Origin: Prorocentrum cordatum
Lineage: Eukaryota; Sar; Dinophyceae; Prorocentrales; Prorocentraceae
Length of the DNA stretch: 64,000 nucleotides
NCBI GenBank assembly: GCA_963575745.1
Contig: CAUYUJ010012836.1
Coordinates: forward strand, 259,906 to 323,905
Direction: 5' to 3'
A program made the position numbers and the translations under genes. The notes beneath the pieces were generated by a model. It was given only the letters and a program-made list of their open reading frames with translations. It made no database searches and was not told the origin of the DNA. How positions within the stretch are numbered: the stretch's first letter is position 1; the number at the start of each line of letters is the position of its first letter. This document shows, piece after piece, positions 39,455 through 50,582 of the stretch.

Positions 39455-39835
39455 GCCTCTGTCCCTCGCTACCCCCCTCGCTACCCCGCCTCGCTACCCC
39501 TCCCAGGACCCCCCCGCCCCCTCGCGCGGGGAAGGGAAGAAAGGGAAGGGGCTTGCCTTTGATTCAGAGGCGACATTGCGAATCCGGGACGGCGATGTAT
39601 CTGACCGAGAAGCCCCAGGAGGGCGGCGTATCTGACCCAGGACCCCCCTCGCTAACCCCCCTCGCTACCCCTCCGGGACCCCCCCCCCCCCGCGCGGGGA
39701 AGGAAAGAAAGGGAAGGGTGTTCCCTCTGACCGAGGATCCCCAGGAGGGCGGCGTATCTGACCCAGGACACCCCTCGCTACCCCTCCCCGGGACCCCCCC
39801 CCCCCCGGTGGGGAGGGTAGGGAGGGGCTTCGCCA
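39455..39835. repeat. Tandem unit with GGCGGCGTATCTGACCCAGG
   Basis: Three related units of about 110-125 bp with CCTCGCTACCCCTCC, GCGCGGGGAAGG and GAAGGGAAGGG. Confidence 0.75.
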
Positions 39836-41394
39836 CGACTACGATTTCTTTCTGTTTCGTGTTCGATTTCCTTTTATTTCGAGCGACGACGATGACGACG
39901 ACGACGACGGAGACGGTGATCCACGCAAGACGACGACACCGTGATGCCTCTTCCACACGCCGACAGGGTCGGCGTATTTACCGTTTATTGTTCAAGATAA
40001 CCTGCGCGCTTGCTTTAAAGTCGCGTTCGCCGGGGCTGTCCGCCCGACGCGACCCCAGCGACGCGCGATGGGCAAGGGGAAGCGATCCTCGCGGAGGGAG
40101 CCCCGGCGAAGAGGGGCGAGGAAAACGAGGAGGAGGAGGAGGAGCAGAGCAGGCAAGCCAAGTTACTCGGCAGGAATCGCCTCGGCATTTGTTAGCCGAT
40201 GCTGTGGTTGGGTCTTGGAGAGATCCTTCCCCTCCTACTATGCCTCTGCTCCAGCAGCCTGGTTAGCTTTTGCCTGGTTCGCTTTTTGCATTCCGCGGGC
40301 TGGAACTCCCGCTCCTTGGGAAAGAGGCGTCGCGCGATACAGGGCTTCGGTTGTGTGGCGCGCGGTGCTGGCTACCGGAGTGGATTCTGGTTCGCGACAT
40401 CGTTTCGCGTCCGAGAACTCTCAGGCTTCTCTCTCTATCTCTCTTCGTCGTCGTCGGCTTTGTTGCCGTGGGAGGAAAAGGCTTCGTTGCCGTTGCGGTG
40501 GGTTCATGCGTCGATGGCGCGCCGGTGACGCCGGCGAAGGCGTTGAAGGTTGAATTCCGCAAGTCGAAATACATTGTTCAGCTCGAGCCGCGTTATCGAT
40601 TCAATTGTGGGTGTTCCTGCCTTGAGCGCATGGGAAGAGCAGGGCTCGTGCCTCGCCTTCTGGAGAGCGGACACGGTCCGCGCTGGACTTCTATGACCCA
40701 CCAGCGGCGCGCCTGGCGCCGCCCTTGGCGCAGATCCATGCTGTGTTTCTCCCCATAGTTTTGGTCCAAAGTGCTCTAATTTTCGGCGGTGCGCCTGGGG
40801 GGGAAGTTGAGGAGAAGGCCTTATTTTCAAGGCGGCGGGACTTCTCAGGAACCCGCGCACCCTCTCAGAAATGCTCTGCGTCTTCGGGGAAAGCTTCTCC
40901 TGCCGATCCCAGAAATCCGTGCGGAGCTCCGACAGTTGCAGTGTGGGCCCATGCCAAGGAACACCCTGCTTAACTCCAGCGTGCCCTGGGTTTCCGGGGT
41001 TTCGATGGTTTTGCGGTGGAGGGCGTGGTGCTCCCACGCCAAACATCGATGGGCGTCCTGGGGTCTTGTGGGTGGTTTCTTGTGGACTGGCTTCCACAAC
41101 ACTGCTTCTACATGTTTTTTCCCTTCGAGGTTCGTTCGCGCAGTGGGGGGTCTTGCCTTCGGCCCTCGGCGCGCGTGGCCGCGGTGGCGCCCGGGCGCGC
41201 GCTGCTGCGGTGGGCCCCCCCTCCCCACCGAGTGTTCCACAAGTATGTTTCGGGGGCCTTCCTCTGCTCGACTCCTGGTTCGAATCTACCTCGGACTCAA
41301 GCTCGACGGACGTTCGACGCAACATCGACGCAGTGAGTGAATCGACTGGCTCTGGGAAGTGCCTGGAGCGACCATTTCGAAGAGTGCGATCAGG

Positions 41395-41471
41395 CTTGTT
41401 GTGGTTGCTTTTGCTGTTGTTGTTGTTGTTGCTGCTGTTGTTGCTGTTGTTGCTGTTGTTGTTGTTGTTGT

Positions 41472-41504
<33 letters not shown>

Positions 41505-41610
41505 CATGATTGCTGATCGTTTTGTGGTTGTCGTTGGTGATGCTGTTGGTTGCTGCTGATTGTTGTTGTTGTTGTTGTTGTTGTCGTTGTTGTTGTTGAA
41601 CTCTCATTCT
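41395..41610. repeat. (TTG)n microsatellite
   Basis: TTGTTGCTG triplets. The 140 bp that follow (GATCCCCCCC, GTGCACATTG, GGGGCTCGCAC) resemble 50,428-50,580, which also follows a (TTG)n tract, so the pair may be one dispersed element. Confidence 0.85.
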
Positions 41611-41754
41611 TGAAGAATAATTATTGTTGATCCCCCCCCACCGGTGCACATTGATTTTTTCGATTGAAGTGCCACCCACGGGGCTCGCACTCTGTTTTTT
41701 CTCAAGGAAAGTCTTCCTGCTCAAACTGTGCCCCTGCCCCCCTGGCTACAACAA

Positions 41755-42190
41755 CAACGGCTCCCGCCTGAGACTTCCTCGATTTTTACTCAGGACCCCC
41801 GCTCCCGCCTTAGACTTCCGCGCAATTTACTCAGGAAAGGCGCTCCCGTCTGAGACTTCCTCGCAATGTAATCAAGACCCCCGCTCCCGCCTGAGACTTC
41901 CGTGCAATTTACGTGGGAACGGCGCTCCCGCCTGAGACTTCTTCTAATTTTACTCAGGACCCCCGTTCCTGCCTGACATTTCCGCGCAATTGACTCAGGA
42001 ACGGCGCTCCCGCTTGAGACTTCCTCGCAATTTAGTGAGGACCCCCGCTCCCGCCTGAGACTTCCGTGCAATTTGCTCAGGAACGGCGCTCCCGCTTGAG
42101 ACTTCCTCGCAACTTAGTCAGGGCCCCCGCTTCCGCTTGAGATTTCCTACAATGTACTCAGGACTGCGCTCTCGCGTGCGACGTCCTCAC
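41755..42190. repeat. About 40-bp tandem repeat (CGCTCCCGCCTGAGACTTCC)
   Basis: About ten units; alternate units end TACTCAGGACCCC and CTCAGGAACGG, giving a two-unit higher-order period of about 80. Confidence 0.85.
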
Positions 42191-42335
42191 AAATTATTCT
42201 GGAATTGCGTTTCGGCGCTCAGGAACCACGCACGCGCCAAGGACGCCTTCACAACGTGGTATCTTCCCTCTTCCTTCGTCCTTCCCCCTCCCCTTCCTCC
42301 CACTCTCCCTCGTTCTTCCCCTCCTCCTCTTGCAG

Positions 42336-42409
42336 GGCCCGCGCCAATTCCAATGGCGGGCAGAGAGATGTACGCCCCCGAAGGATTGTCCGCCCGTTCC
42401 GGTTTGCCC
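42336..42409 (+). other. Possible exon, no known match
   Basis: An 80-base pyrimidine tract ending TCTTGCAG|GGC precedes, and CCC|GTACGTC follows. The 74-nt segment reads PAPIPMAGREMYAPEGLSAR in one frame. Only splice-like signals support it; no partner exon was found. Confidence 0.2.
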
Positions 42410-43744
42410 GTACGTCTAATCCAAGAGCTAAAATAAGCGAACCTTTCCCCCCGTCCGTGAGGGAAGGGGTCTTTGCACCAGCGTTGAGAACCCCCTCCGT
42501 GAAGGAAGGGGGGCATCGACGCAGCGTTGGTCGAAGTTGGGGAGCACGCGTTCCCGCGATCTATGCAATGGCCTTACACATGCCCCTTCATTTACTTCCA
42601 TGCTTACCTGGTAGTCCTACGCCGTCATTGTTCTGAGCGCGCGTGCCTCGCGTTTTTCTTTGCGTTGTGTTTGTCATCATATTGCGTTCCTGCTCCTTCT
42701 GCCTCTCATTCCGTTTCGTTTCAGACGTGTGTTTTGCATTCTCTATGTGTCAAAGGCCCTGTTTTCTTCCCTGCTACGGTCGTTGTTCCATCGGCTTCCC
42801 CCTGGATGCGTTCAGTTCTACGATGATATCCGAGCACGCCTGTGGATTGCCACGTTGCTTCCCATCCTGCTTTTTCCTTGCGGCCATCACAGTTTCGCCG
42901 TGTCGCCGCTGGTATTTGTCCTCAGCCTTCTCATCATCGTTTATGGACAACCCCCTGGCCGCCTGCCCCTGCCGCTGCCCTTGCCCCCGACCCTTTTCTC
43001 CCCCCACCGCCACTGCCAACCCCCGCCCCGCCTCCCTCCCTCCCTCCCTTCATGAAGCGGGGCCCTTGTGAAACACGCGCTCCGACTCGCCAGCGAAGCG
43101 CTCCCCAACGACGTTTTCCAAGAACCACTAGAACCCGCTCAGTTCCACCATCGGCGCCTCGTGGAACAAACGTCCCGTAAAAATATCACGAGGTCGGTGC
43201 GGAAAGGGGGTCCTGGATCGGGCGATGTCACATTGCGTAGAAAAATGAGCGCGAGCGGGGGGCAGTAGGTAGGAGGTTCGCAGGAGCGGGAGAGATTTTG
43301 GGTGGGTCGCGAAGGCATGGGGAGACGAGCGGAACGAAAACGAACAAAGCAAGGCAGATATTTTGCCAGGGACGGGGCGCCGAAGTCCTGTAGGCGTTGA
43401 TAATAATTGCGCCTATTTCTCTGAGATTTGGGTGGGCTTGGGTGGGCTTGCGTCATCGCCTCATAAGAGAAAAGGCGTTCGGGCCACCACAGATCGGGAG
43501 TCAAGGGAAGCCCGCTTCTCAGCGGCTCGGGTCGGTGAGCTACGGGGGCGGGTGGGGGGGAAACCAGAACGGTTTCCTCCGTTCTGCTCGGCCGAATGTT
43601 TCGCCCCCTCCTTATTATTATGATCCCAACCCGTCTGGTGTTGGGTTCTCGTTTTGAAAAGACAGCGCCCCGCGTCTCACCTCACCTCGCCTCCCGCGTT
43701 CCTCCCCGTCTTCTCCATCCCCTCCCTGCCTCTGCTCTCTCGCA

Positions 43745-44275
43745 TGCCCATTTCGGCGCACCCCTCACACGCTTCGTGACCCCATAGGGTGCTCCACCGA
43801 AGGTCCCAGTGGCAGGGCCCGCATGCAGTTCCACCTCCATTTCGGCGCACCCCTCAAACGCTTCATGGCCCCAAGCGGAGCTCCACCGTCCCATTGGCAA
43901 GGTCCGCGTGCACTTCCATTTCCATTTCGGCGCACCTTTCACACGCTTCGTGGCCCCATCATGCGCTCCGCCCAAGGCCCCAGTGGCAGGGTCCGCATGC
44001 AGTTCCACTTCCATTTCGGCGCACCCCTCACACGATTCGTGGCCCCGTAGGGCGCTCCGCCCAAGGCCCCAGTGGCCAGGTTCGCGTGCAGTGCCACCTC
44101 CATTTCAACGCACCCCTCGCACGCTGCGTGGCTCCACCCAAGGCCCCAGTGGCAGGGTCCGCATGCAGTTCCACCTCCATTTCGGCGCACCCCTCACACG
44201 TTTCGCGGCCCCATAGGGAGCTCCACCGAAGGTCCCACTGGCAGGGTCCGCGTGCAATTCCACCTCAATTCCGAC
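43745..44275. repeat. About 87-bp tandem repeat, six units
   Basis: Each unit carries CATTTCGGCGCACCCCTCAC, CGCTTCGTGGCCCC and CAGTGGCAGGGTCCGC. Confidence 0.9.
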
Positions 44276-44304
44276 GCACCCCTCACACACTCGGTTGCCC
44301 CATC

Positions 44305-44965
44305 GTTCTCTTGTCACCTGAAGGCCGTTTGGCGGGAAACGTTTTCCGGTCACTTGGGGGCCGTTTGGCGGGAAATGTTTTCTGGTCGCTTGAGGGCCAG
44401 TTGGCGGGAAACGTTTTCCTGTCACCCGAGGGCCGATTGGCGGGAAACGTTCTCTGGTCACCTGAGGGCCGTTTGGCGGGAAACGTTTTCCTGTCACCTG
44501 AGGGCCGTTTGGCGGGAAACGTTGTCTGGTCACCTGGAACCGTTTGGCGGGACACGTTTTCCAGTCACTTGAGGGCCGTTAGGGGGCGTTTGGCAGGAAA
44601 CGTTTTCCGGTCACCCGAGGGCCGTTTGGCGGGAAACGTTTTCTGGTCACTTGACGGCCGTTTGGCAGGATCATTTTCTGGTTTTTTGAGGGCCGTTTGG
44701 CGGGAAACGTTTTTTTGGTCACCTGCGAACCGTTTGGCGGGAAACGGTTTCCGGTCATTTGGGGGCCGTTTGGCGGGACACGTTTTCTGGCCACTTGAGG
44801 GCCGCTTGGCGGGAACCATATTCCAGTCACTTGAGGGCCGTTTGGCGGGGAACGTTTTCTGGTCACCTGAGGGCCGTTTGGCGCCAAGCGGCCTTCAGGT
44901 GACCAGAAGACGTTCCCGCCAAACGGCCGTCAGGTGACCAGAAAACGTTTCCCGCCAAACGGCTT
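44305..44965. repeat. 36-bp tandem repeat with terminal inversion
   Basis: About sixteen units of the type GAGGGCCGTTTGGCGGGAAA + CGTTTTCTGGTCACCT. At 44,876-44,886 the array turns round at the palindrome TTGGCGCCAA and two units follow in reverse orientation. Confidence 0.9.
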
Positions 44966-45729
44966 TCACAGCCGTCAACCCTCTGATACTTTGTAGCACC
45001 GCCGTGCAACAAACCATCGTCAAGTTGCCTCTTCGAGGGCGCATGTGGCTGGTTCAATTTCCAGCTCGCTCCATGTTGAGGTGGCTGTGGGGCGTCTTGG
45101 AAACCACATGGGGGCCATATTGAATCACTTTGATCCGTTTTGTGTGAGCCCGCGGGCCATCGTAGGCCGTTGGCTGTCACTGACGACCGTTGCGCCATCC
45201 AGGGTTCCAGACGCTCGTTAAAGGGGGGCGGTAAGTCGAGGGCTTGAGAAGAGTATGCTATACACTACCAGTGGCCAGAGGGCTGATGATATTGCTCTTC
45301 CGCCATCCCCGCAGTCACGCGCGGCTTCGCCTCCTTGTTGGATCTCGGAGTTTCTGTGTCCACGGTGCGCTCCAGGGTACTCTTGTGATGCGGCGCTCGG
45401 GTCTGAATGTGCAGGCTGATGCGCAGGCGCGAGCAAGCAGGACAATGATAGGAGGGAATGAGGAGAAGGCAAGAGCTTAAGCGGACAGGATTCGTTTTTT
45501 TTCCCAATGCGTCTGGTGTGTGCTAATGAAAAAACAGCATGACTAAGGAGGAGGATCAGCAGCAGTGACGAAGACAACCCATGGGAATGCAGCGTGATCG
45601 CATGAGGGACAGCGGATGCTCAGAGACAAGGGCAGCGTCATGTGAAGCACATCCTGCACGTAAAATGATGGTGGTGATTGTGATGTTTGATGGCGATGTC
45701 GCGGCTGATGGTGAGGACACCGATGTGAA

Positions 45730-45880
45730 CCCCTTCCTCCGGGGAGGGGGCGTGCGCATGGACGCCCCAACCCCATCTGTGAGGGAAGGGGCGTGCGCAC
45801 GAATGCCCTGGCCCCCTCCGTGAGGGGCGGGGTCTGGGCACGTGCGTGCCAACCCCCTCCGCGAGGGAAGGGGGTGCGCT
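45730..45880. repeat. CCCCTCCGTGAGGGAAGGGG-type hairpin repeats
   Basis: Four units with GTGCGCACGxxTGCC spacers. Similar single or paired units occur at about 42,446, 42,488, 49,066 and 49,100. Confidence 0.7.
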
Positions 45881-46046
45881 CGCCGGCGCCACCTCATTCT
45901 CGTTGCCATGATCCTCCTGTGGCGCCGTTGCGCACTAGTTACCTCAAGCCGCAGCGGGGCCCGCGGAACCTTGCAGACCCCGCGGCCCGCGCCGCTGTGC
46001 CTTCGACGCGCCCCCGCAGTAGCGGGGGGGGGGGGGTCGCGCGCAG

Positions 46047-46529
46047 ATGGGGCCGAAACGTAGAAGGGGCGAATGGACGCCAGTTCGCACTGTGACCAAT
46101 GTCACGATTCAATGGGGATATCTGTCCTGCCCGACAGGAGTGACGGGTTACGGACTGGGCGTCCAAGAGAAGACGGTGAACGGAAAATCGATGCAATTCG
46201 TTCCTGCATGTAAGAAGCGCTTTTGGATGCTCAAAGTTGCAGGCGGCACAGACACGGTCAAAGGCCATTTGAAGAGCAGCAGAATCATGGAGGATATGGT
46301 CGAGAAACTTGGCATCCCCGACACGTCCGCCAACGCGGCGGCAACGCCAACCAAACGGGCGGCATCCTCCGCAGTCGCGGAGGATGATGGCCCCATGCTG
46401 AAGCTGAAAGTGAGGAGCTCTGAGAAAGCGGCCAAACCTAAGAAAGCCGCGCCTGCTGCGCAAGAGCCCCAGGAGAGGAAGAAACCTGTCCGCGGGGCCC
46501 CTCGTAAAATAGAAGTGCCAGTCAGCTGA
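46047..46529 (+). CDS. Hypothetical basic protein ORF
   Basis: 160 codons from ATG in context CAGATGG. N-terminal half has ordinary globular composition (VTIQWGYLSCPTG, KRFWMLKVAGGTD, SRIMEDMVEKLGIP); the C-terminal half is Ala/Lys/Pro-rich and basic. No family recognised. A GC hairpin lies just upstream at 46,011-46,028. May be the first exon or piece of a larger gene covering 46,047-48,300. Confidence 0.4.
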   Translation: MGPKRRRGEWTPVRTVTNVTIQWGYLSCPTGVTGYGLGVQEKTVNGKSMQFVPACKKRFWMLKVAGGTDTVKGHLKSSRIMEDMVEKLGIPDTSANAAATPTKRAASSAVAEDDGPMLKLKVRSSEKAAKPKKAAPAAQEPQERKKPVRGAPRKIEVPVS

Positions 46530-46980
46530 GAGCTGGGCGAGCAATGGGGTTCGTGAGCTCTGGTGTTTTCTGGACTGTTACGAAAGGTTGTGGGCGCCCG
46601 TGGATGATCTGCCATGGTTGCGCGAGTTCGTCGCGAACGAGGTTGCGGGATGGCGCGTGCCAGAGCCGGAGGGCCCTGACAACCAGGGCCGCGGCGATGA
46701 CGAGGGAGGCCCCGCGCGCGCGGGGCTTGACCGCGACCTTCGGACTGCGTGGTCCCCGTGCGGGTCGTGGGCGACGGCGCTGAAGAGCCCATTGAAAGGA
46801 AAATCGTTCACGAGCCACATCAGGGATATGACCAACCAGACGTGGCAGAAACGCTGCGCGCTGCTTGGCCGGACTGGCCTGCGCCTTGCAGCGGCGCCCC
46901 GCTCAGGGGCGAAGGAAGTTCCACTTGCCTTCGTCGAGGATCACGCGAGGCAGCGGATGGCAGCGGAAAGTATGTCATAG
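46524..46980 (+). pseudogene. Hypothetical coding pieces in alternating frames
   Basis: ELWCFLDCYERLWAPVDD and LPWLREFVANEVAGWRVP (first frame), then VVGDGAEEPIERKIVHEPHQ and YDQPDVAETLRAAWPDWP (third frame), then KEVPLAFVEDHARQRMAAES (first frame) all look like protein. The phase changes fall at GC hairpins (46,709-46,726 and 46,895-46,911). Either a decayed gene, or one interrupted by hairpin insertions or introns. Confidence 0.35.
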
Positions 46981-47549
46981 CAGCGGGTGTCGCTTGGCAC
47001 GACGCTGCGCAGTCGCGAAGCGGCGAGCAGCGGGCGTTCGCGAGGGGGGTCGCACCGCATCCGCGGGGCGACGACGCGAACCGCAGGCGTCAGCAGAGTC
47101 CGTGCCAAGTGGTGGCTCTAGCAGAGTGCACGGCCGAATGCGAGCTCGTCTTGCAGCGGCCTGGAACTTGCGCCAGCGTCAATGCCCCCGCAGTTGCGGG
47201 GGCCGACGCCGACGGCGGCTGCCAATCGCTAATGGGCCGGTCATCATTCGAGTTCATGACAATCAGGGGCAATGAGCGCAGCAGCTTGCGTCTTGGGGCG
47301 CGGAAGAACATCGCTAACAAACTGTCATTGCTCTTTTGGGAGCGCCGCGCCGACGGAATTTAAAAGACTACAGCTGGCAACGCGAAGGGCGCGCGCAGCC
47401 GCGTTCTTGGAGTCACTCGTGCACTTCGGGAACATATTGCGATTGGCCGTTGTTCGCCTTCGCAGATGCACGGCAAAAAGACAGAAGGGGGGTGGGTCCC
47501 CCGCCGCGCACGACAGATTCTGTCCAGATTTGGCATCGAAGTTGTCGTC

Positions 47550-48300
47550 ATGCGACATAAATAGTTTGATGGGTGATCTCGACATGGCCACGATGTCCGC
47601 GGTTCCTCAGTTGAGGGGCCGCGGAATTGAAAACCAAATTGCAGCGGCCTATTTCTGGAAGTGCCTTGAAGGGTTGCCGATGGCCGATTCATGCGGCATC
47701 TGGTTTATCTCGTGCCCTGGGGGGCACAAGCTTTTCCATGCGCCCGAGTTCGTTCACGCGAGAGACGCCAGTGGTATATTGTACCACGAGTCATCGGTCA
47801 TTGGGCTGGGGCATAGAAATACCATGCCGCCTTCCAGGGGGTCGCCCGCCGCAGTGGCGGCGGGCGACCCTCCTGTCGTGCACTTTCGGCGCGGGAAGAA
47901 CGGCGGGCCCGGGTAGGAACTGGGATGATTCACCCCCAAGGGTGACGTGGAAAACCTCGTCCGAACGTTTCTGTCTCCATCTGGCGAATCCGCGAGGGTC
48001 GTGGCGCTGCGTGCCGCAGACCGCCAGCGGCGCGAAGCAGCTGAAGCGCGGGGTGACACGAGCCACTGCCAGACCGACTTTTTTCCTGCCGTCAGGTGCA
48101 AGGAAACGAGGCTGGACGTCGAGATTTTCGAAGTCGGCGGGCTTTGCCACGGCGGGGCGCACTGCCCGCTCATGGTGACGACTGCCTTTCCACTGGGTCG
48201 ATCTGCCGCCGCAGAGGCCCGGAGAAACGCTCGGAAGCGTGAGCGGCAAAAGGAAATCAAAACGGAGGGGGGAGCGCACGTTGCCGACGCCCCGCAGTAG
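47550..48300 (+). pseudogene. Hypothetical coding pieces, unknown family
   Basis: Third frame to 47,916: IAAAYFWKCLEGLPMADSCG, IWFISCPGGHKLFHAPEFVH. First frame 47,947-48,300: ENLVRTFLSPSGESARVVAL, EIFEVGGLCHGGAHCPL and a basic end. GC hairpins sit at 47,839-47,870 and 48,289-48,306, the latter ending the frame. Function unknown. Confidence 0.35.
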
Positions 48301-48319
48301 CGGGGCCAAATCAGCAGAC

Positions 48320-49260
48320 GGCCCCACAAACGGGCCCTCCAGAGGCCCAGTTGACGCCTCAACAGGCGCCGCCGCACCAACAGCAGTTGCTGCAACGGCT
48401 GCTGCCGCTGCAGCCGCTGCTGCCGCCTCCGCGACACCCCGCTGCTGCCGCCTCCGCGACGCCCGCCGCGGTGGCCGCAAATGCGGCCGCCTCAGCATCC
48501 GCCGCGCCACTACCCGTCGCCGCAAGCGACCGCGCATGCTGATTGCAGTGGCGGCCGCGGCGTGCAAGGAAGGGGAGGAATACAAGATGGAGGGGTTTGG
48601 TGGCGGCAAGGTCGACGATGGCCCATGTCGCCCGAGCCTCCGTGAGCCGCCGCGCTCCCAGACGCACCGCTGGCGGCGGGGCCGATGGTGGGCGTGGATC
48701 GGCGGCGACGACGGCCACTGGCGCGAAGACGGCGATGAATGGTAAAGCGGCGGCCGTGGCTCCGCGGTCGCGGGTCCGCGCCGTTGGTTTGTCGAGCTGG
48801 CCCGGCGCCGCCGCTGCTGCGACGCTTCCCCCGGCAGCCCGATCTCGCGCGGACAGGTTGAAAACGCAAGAAAAACACGCCTGCAATCGCAGGGGGGGGG
48901 GGCAGGGTCAGGCGCTCCCACCGCCAAATATCAAGCGTCATTTCCGTCCTCCGCACCTTCTGCGTCGCTATTCCCCTTCCTTCCTTCCTTCCTTCCTTCC
49001 TCTCCTTCGAGACATTCCCGCCATCTCGTGCTTCTTTTCTCCTGGCGGGGGCGGTCGCGCTAATGGACCCCCATCCGTGAAGGAAAGGGTCAATAATATG
49101 ACCCCATCCGTGAGGGAAGCGGGTTGAAAAAAGACAACTGTTCGCTTATTATTGCTGATGGATTAAGCCCGCCGGCCCCAGCAAAGAGAAATAATCCCCC
49201 CGAAAGGGGTGTGATCGAAGACGAAGAGGGCGGGTATCGACGGTGTAGGGTATACGTGTT
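48320..49260. other. GC-rich region without a supported gene
   Basis: GCCGCC-rich sequence open in several frames, a G run, (CCTT)n at 48,977-49,005 and CCCCATCCGTGAGGGAAG hairpin units. Nothing else. Confidence 0.5.
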
Positions 49261-49984
49261 GAATGACTCGCGGGCAAGTAAGAGCGTACAGCCTTAAACT
49301 GGTTGTTGTTGTTGTTGTTGTTGTTGTTGTTGGCGCTCGCTTGGGACTTCCGTACAATTTATTCAGGAATTGCTCTCCCGGCGCTCTGGAGTCGCGCTCT
49401 CGCGGGAAACTTGCTTGCAATGTCCTAAATAATTGCGCCCTTGCGAATTTCCCGCAATTGGCTCATGCGCCGCGCTCCCGACACCCAGGCACCCAGGAGT
49501 CGCGCCCGCTGTCGCCGTTTGTGGCCCCCTCACTGTCCTACGTGGCCCAGTTGCTACCCTCAGTGGCCCCATCGTTGCCTTCTGTGGCCCCGCATTATTT
49601 ATCTGCCCTTCGTGGCCCCCGCTCGTTCGCGCTCTTCGTGGCCCCATACGCATTCCCTTCGTGTCCCCGCTGTCGCCCTTCGTGGCCTACTTCGTGTCCT
49701 CCGTGGCCCTGCTGTCGTTCTCTGTCGCTCTCGCTTTCGCTCGTCGTCGCCGTCGTCGTCTTCGTCGCCGTCGCCGTCGTCGTCGACGTCGTCGTCGTCG
49801 TGGTCGGTCCCCTGTCCGTCCCTCTTGGGGTCGGGTCGACGGTCCGCGGCCTCCCCGGCGATCAGCGCTAACGCTGGCCAGGCCGACGGTCCGCGGCCGC
49901 CCCGCCGACGAAGAGGGCGGGTATCGAGGGTTTGGGGATCACGCGTTATTAGACACTCGAGCAGATAAGGTCGAATAGTCTTAA

Positions 49985-50312
49985 AATGATTGTTGTTGTT
50001 GTGGTTGTTGTTGTGGTGGTGGTTGTGGTTATGGTTGTGGTTGTGGTTGTTGTGGTTGTTGTGGTTGTTGTTGTTGTTGTTGTCTTTTGTTATTGTTGTT
50101 GTTGTTGTAGACTGTCATTGTCTTTGTTGTTGGTGTTGTTGTTGCCGTTGTTGCTGTTGTTGATGTTGCTGTTTTTGTTGTTGGTGTTGTTGTTGTTGGT
50201 GTTGATGGTTGTGTTGTTGTTGTTATTGGTGGTGTTGGTGTTGGTGTTGGTGTTGTTGTTGTTTCATTGTTGTTGCTGTTGTTGGTGGTGTTGGTGTTGG
50301 TGTTGGTGTTGG

Positions 50313-50358
<46 letters not shown>

Positions 50359-50400
50359 AGTGCTCGTGTTAGTGTTAGTGTTAGTGTTGTTGTTGAATTC
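49985..50400. repeat. (TTG)n / (GTTGGT)n microsatellite
   Basis: About 400 bp of TTG-type triplets, followed by sequence like that after the 41.4-kb tract. A (GTC)n patch lies at 49,740-49,805. Confidence 0.9.
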
Positions 50401-50582
50401 TCACTTCTGAAGGGTAATTATTGTCGATCCCCCCCGCCGGGTGCACATTGTTTTTTTGAGTGTAGTGCCCCTCCTGGGGCTCGCACCCCGTTGTTTATCA
50501 TTGAAAGTCTTGAGGGTCAAACTGTGTCGTTGGCCCCTGGTTTACAACAACAGCGGCTCTCGCCTGACACTTTTTACAACAT

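Larger units (their letters stand above)
46011..48306 (+). repeat. GC hairpin family with AGTN tetraloop
   Basis: 46,011-46,028 (7 pairs, AGTA), 47,184-47,203 (8, AGTT), 47,839-47,870 (14, AGTG), 48,289-48,306 (7, AGTA). All have CCGC before and GCGG after the loop. Related GC stems with other loops: 46,672-46,690 (7, ACAAC), 46,709-46,726 (7, GCGC), 46,895-46,911 (6, GCTCA). Confidence 0.75.

Noticed and set aside
40270-40758. Frame containing KVEFRKSKYIVQLEPRYRFN as a possible exon
   Set aside because: The minus strand over the same bases is equally open and protein-like, and no flanking splice or family evidence helps.
47791-48927. 378-codon minus-strand ORF in the unknown region
   Set aside because: Arg/Ser/Ala-rich composition typical of GC-rich antisense frames; plus-strand pieces look more like protein.
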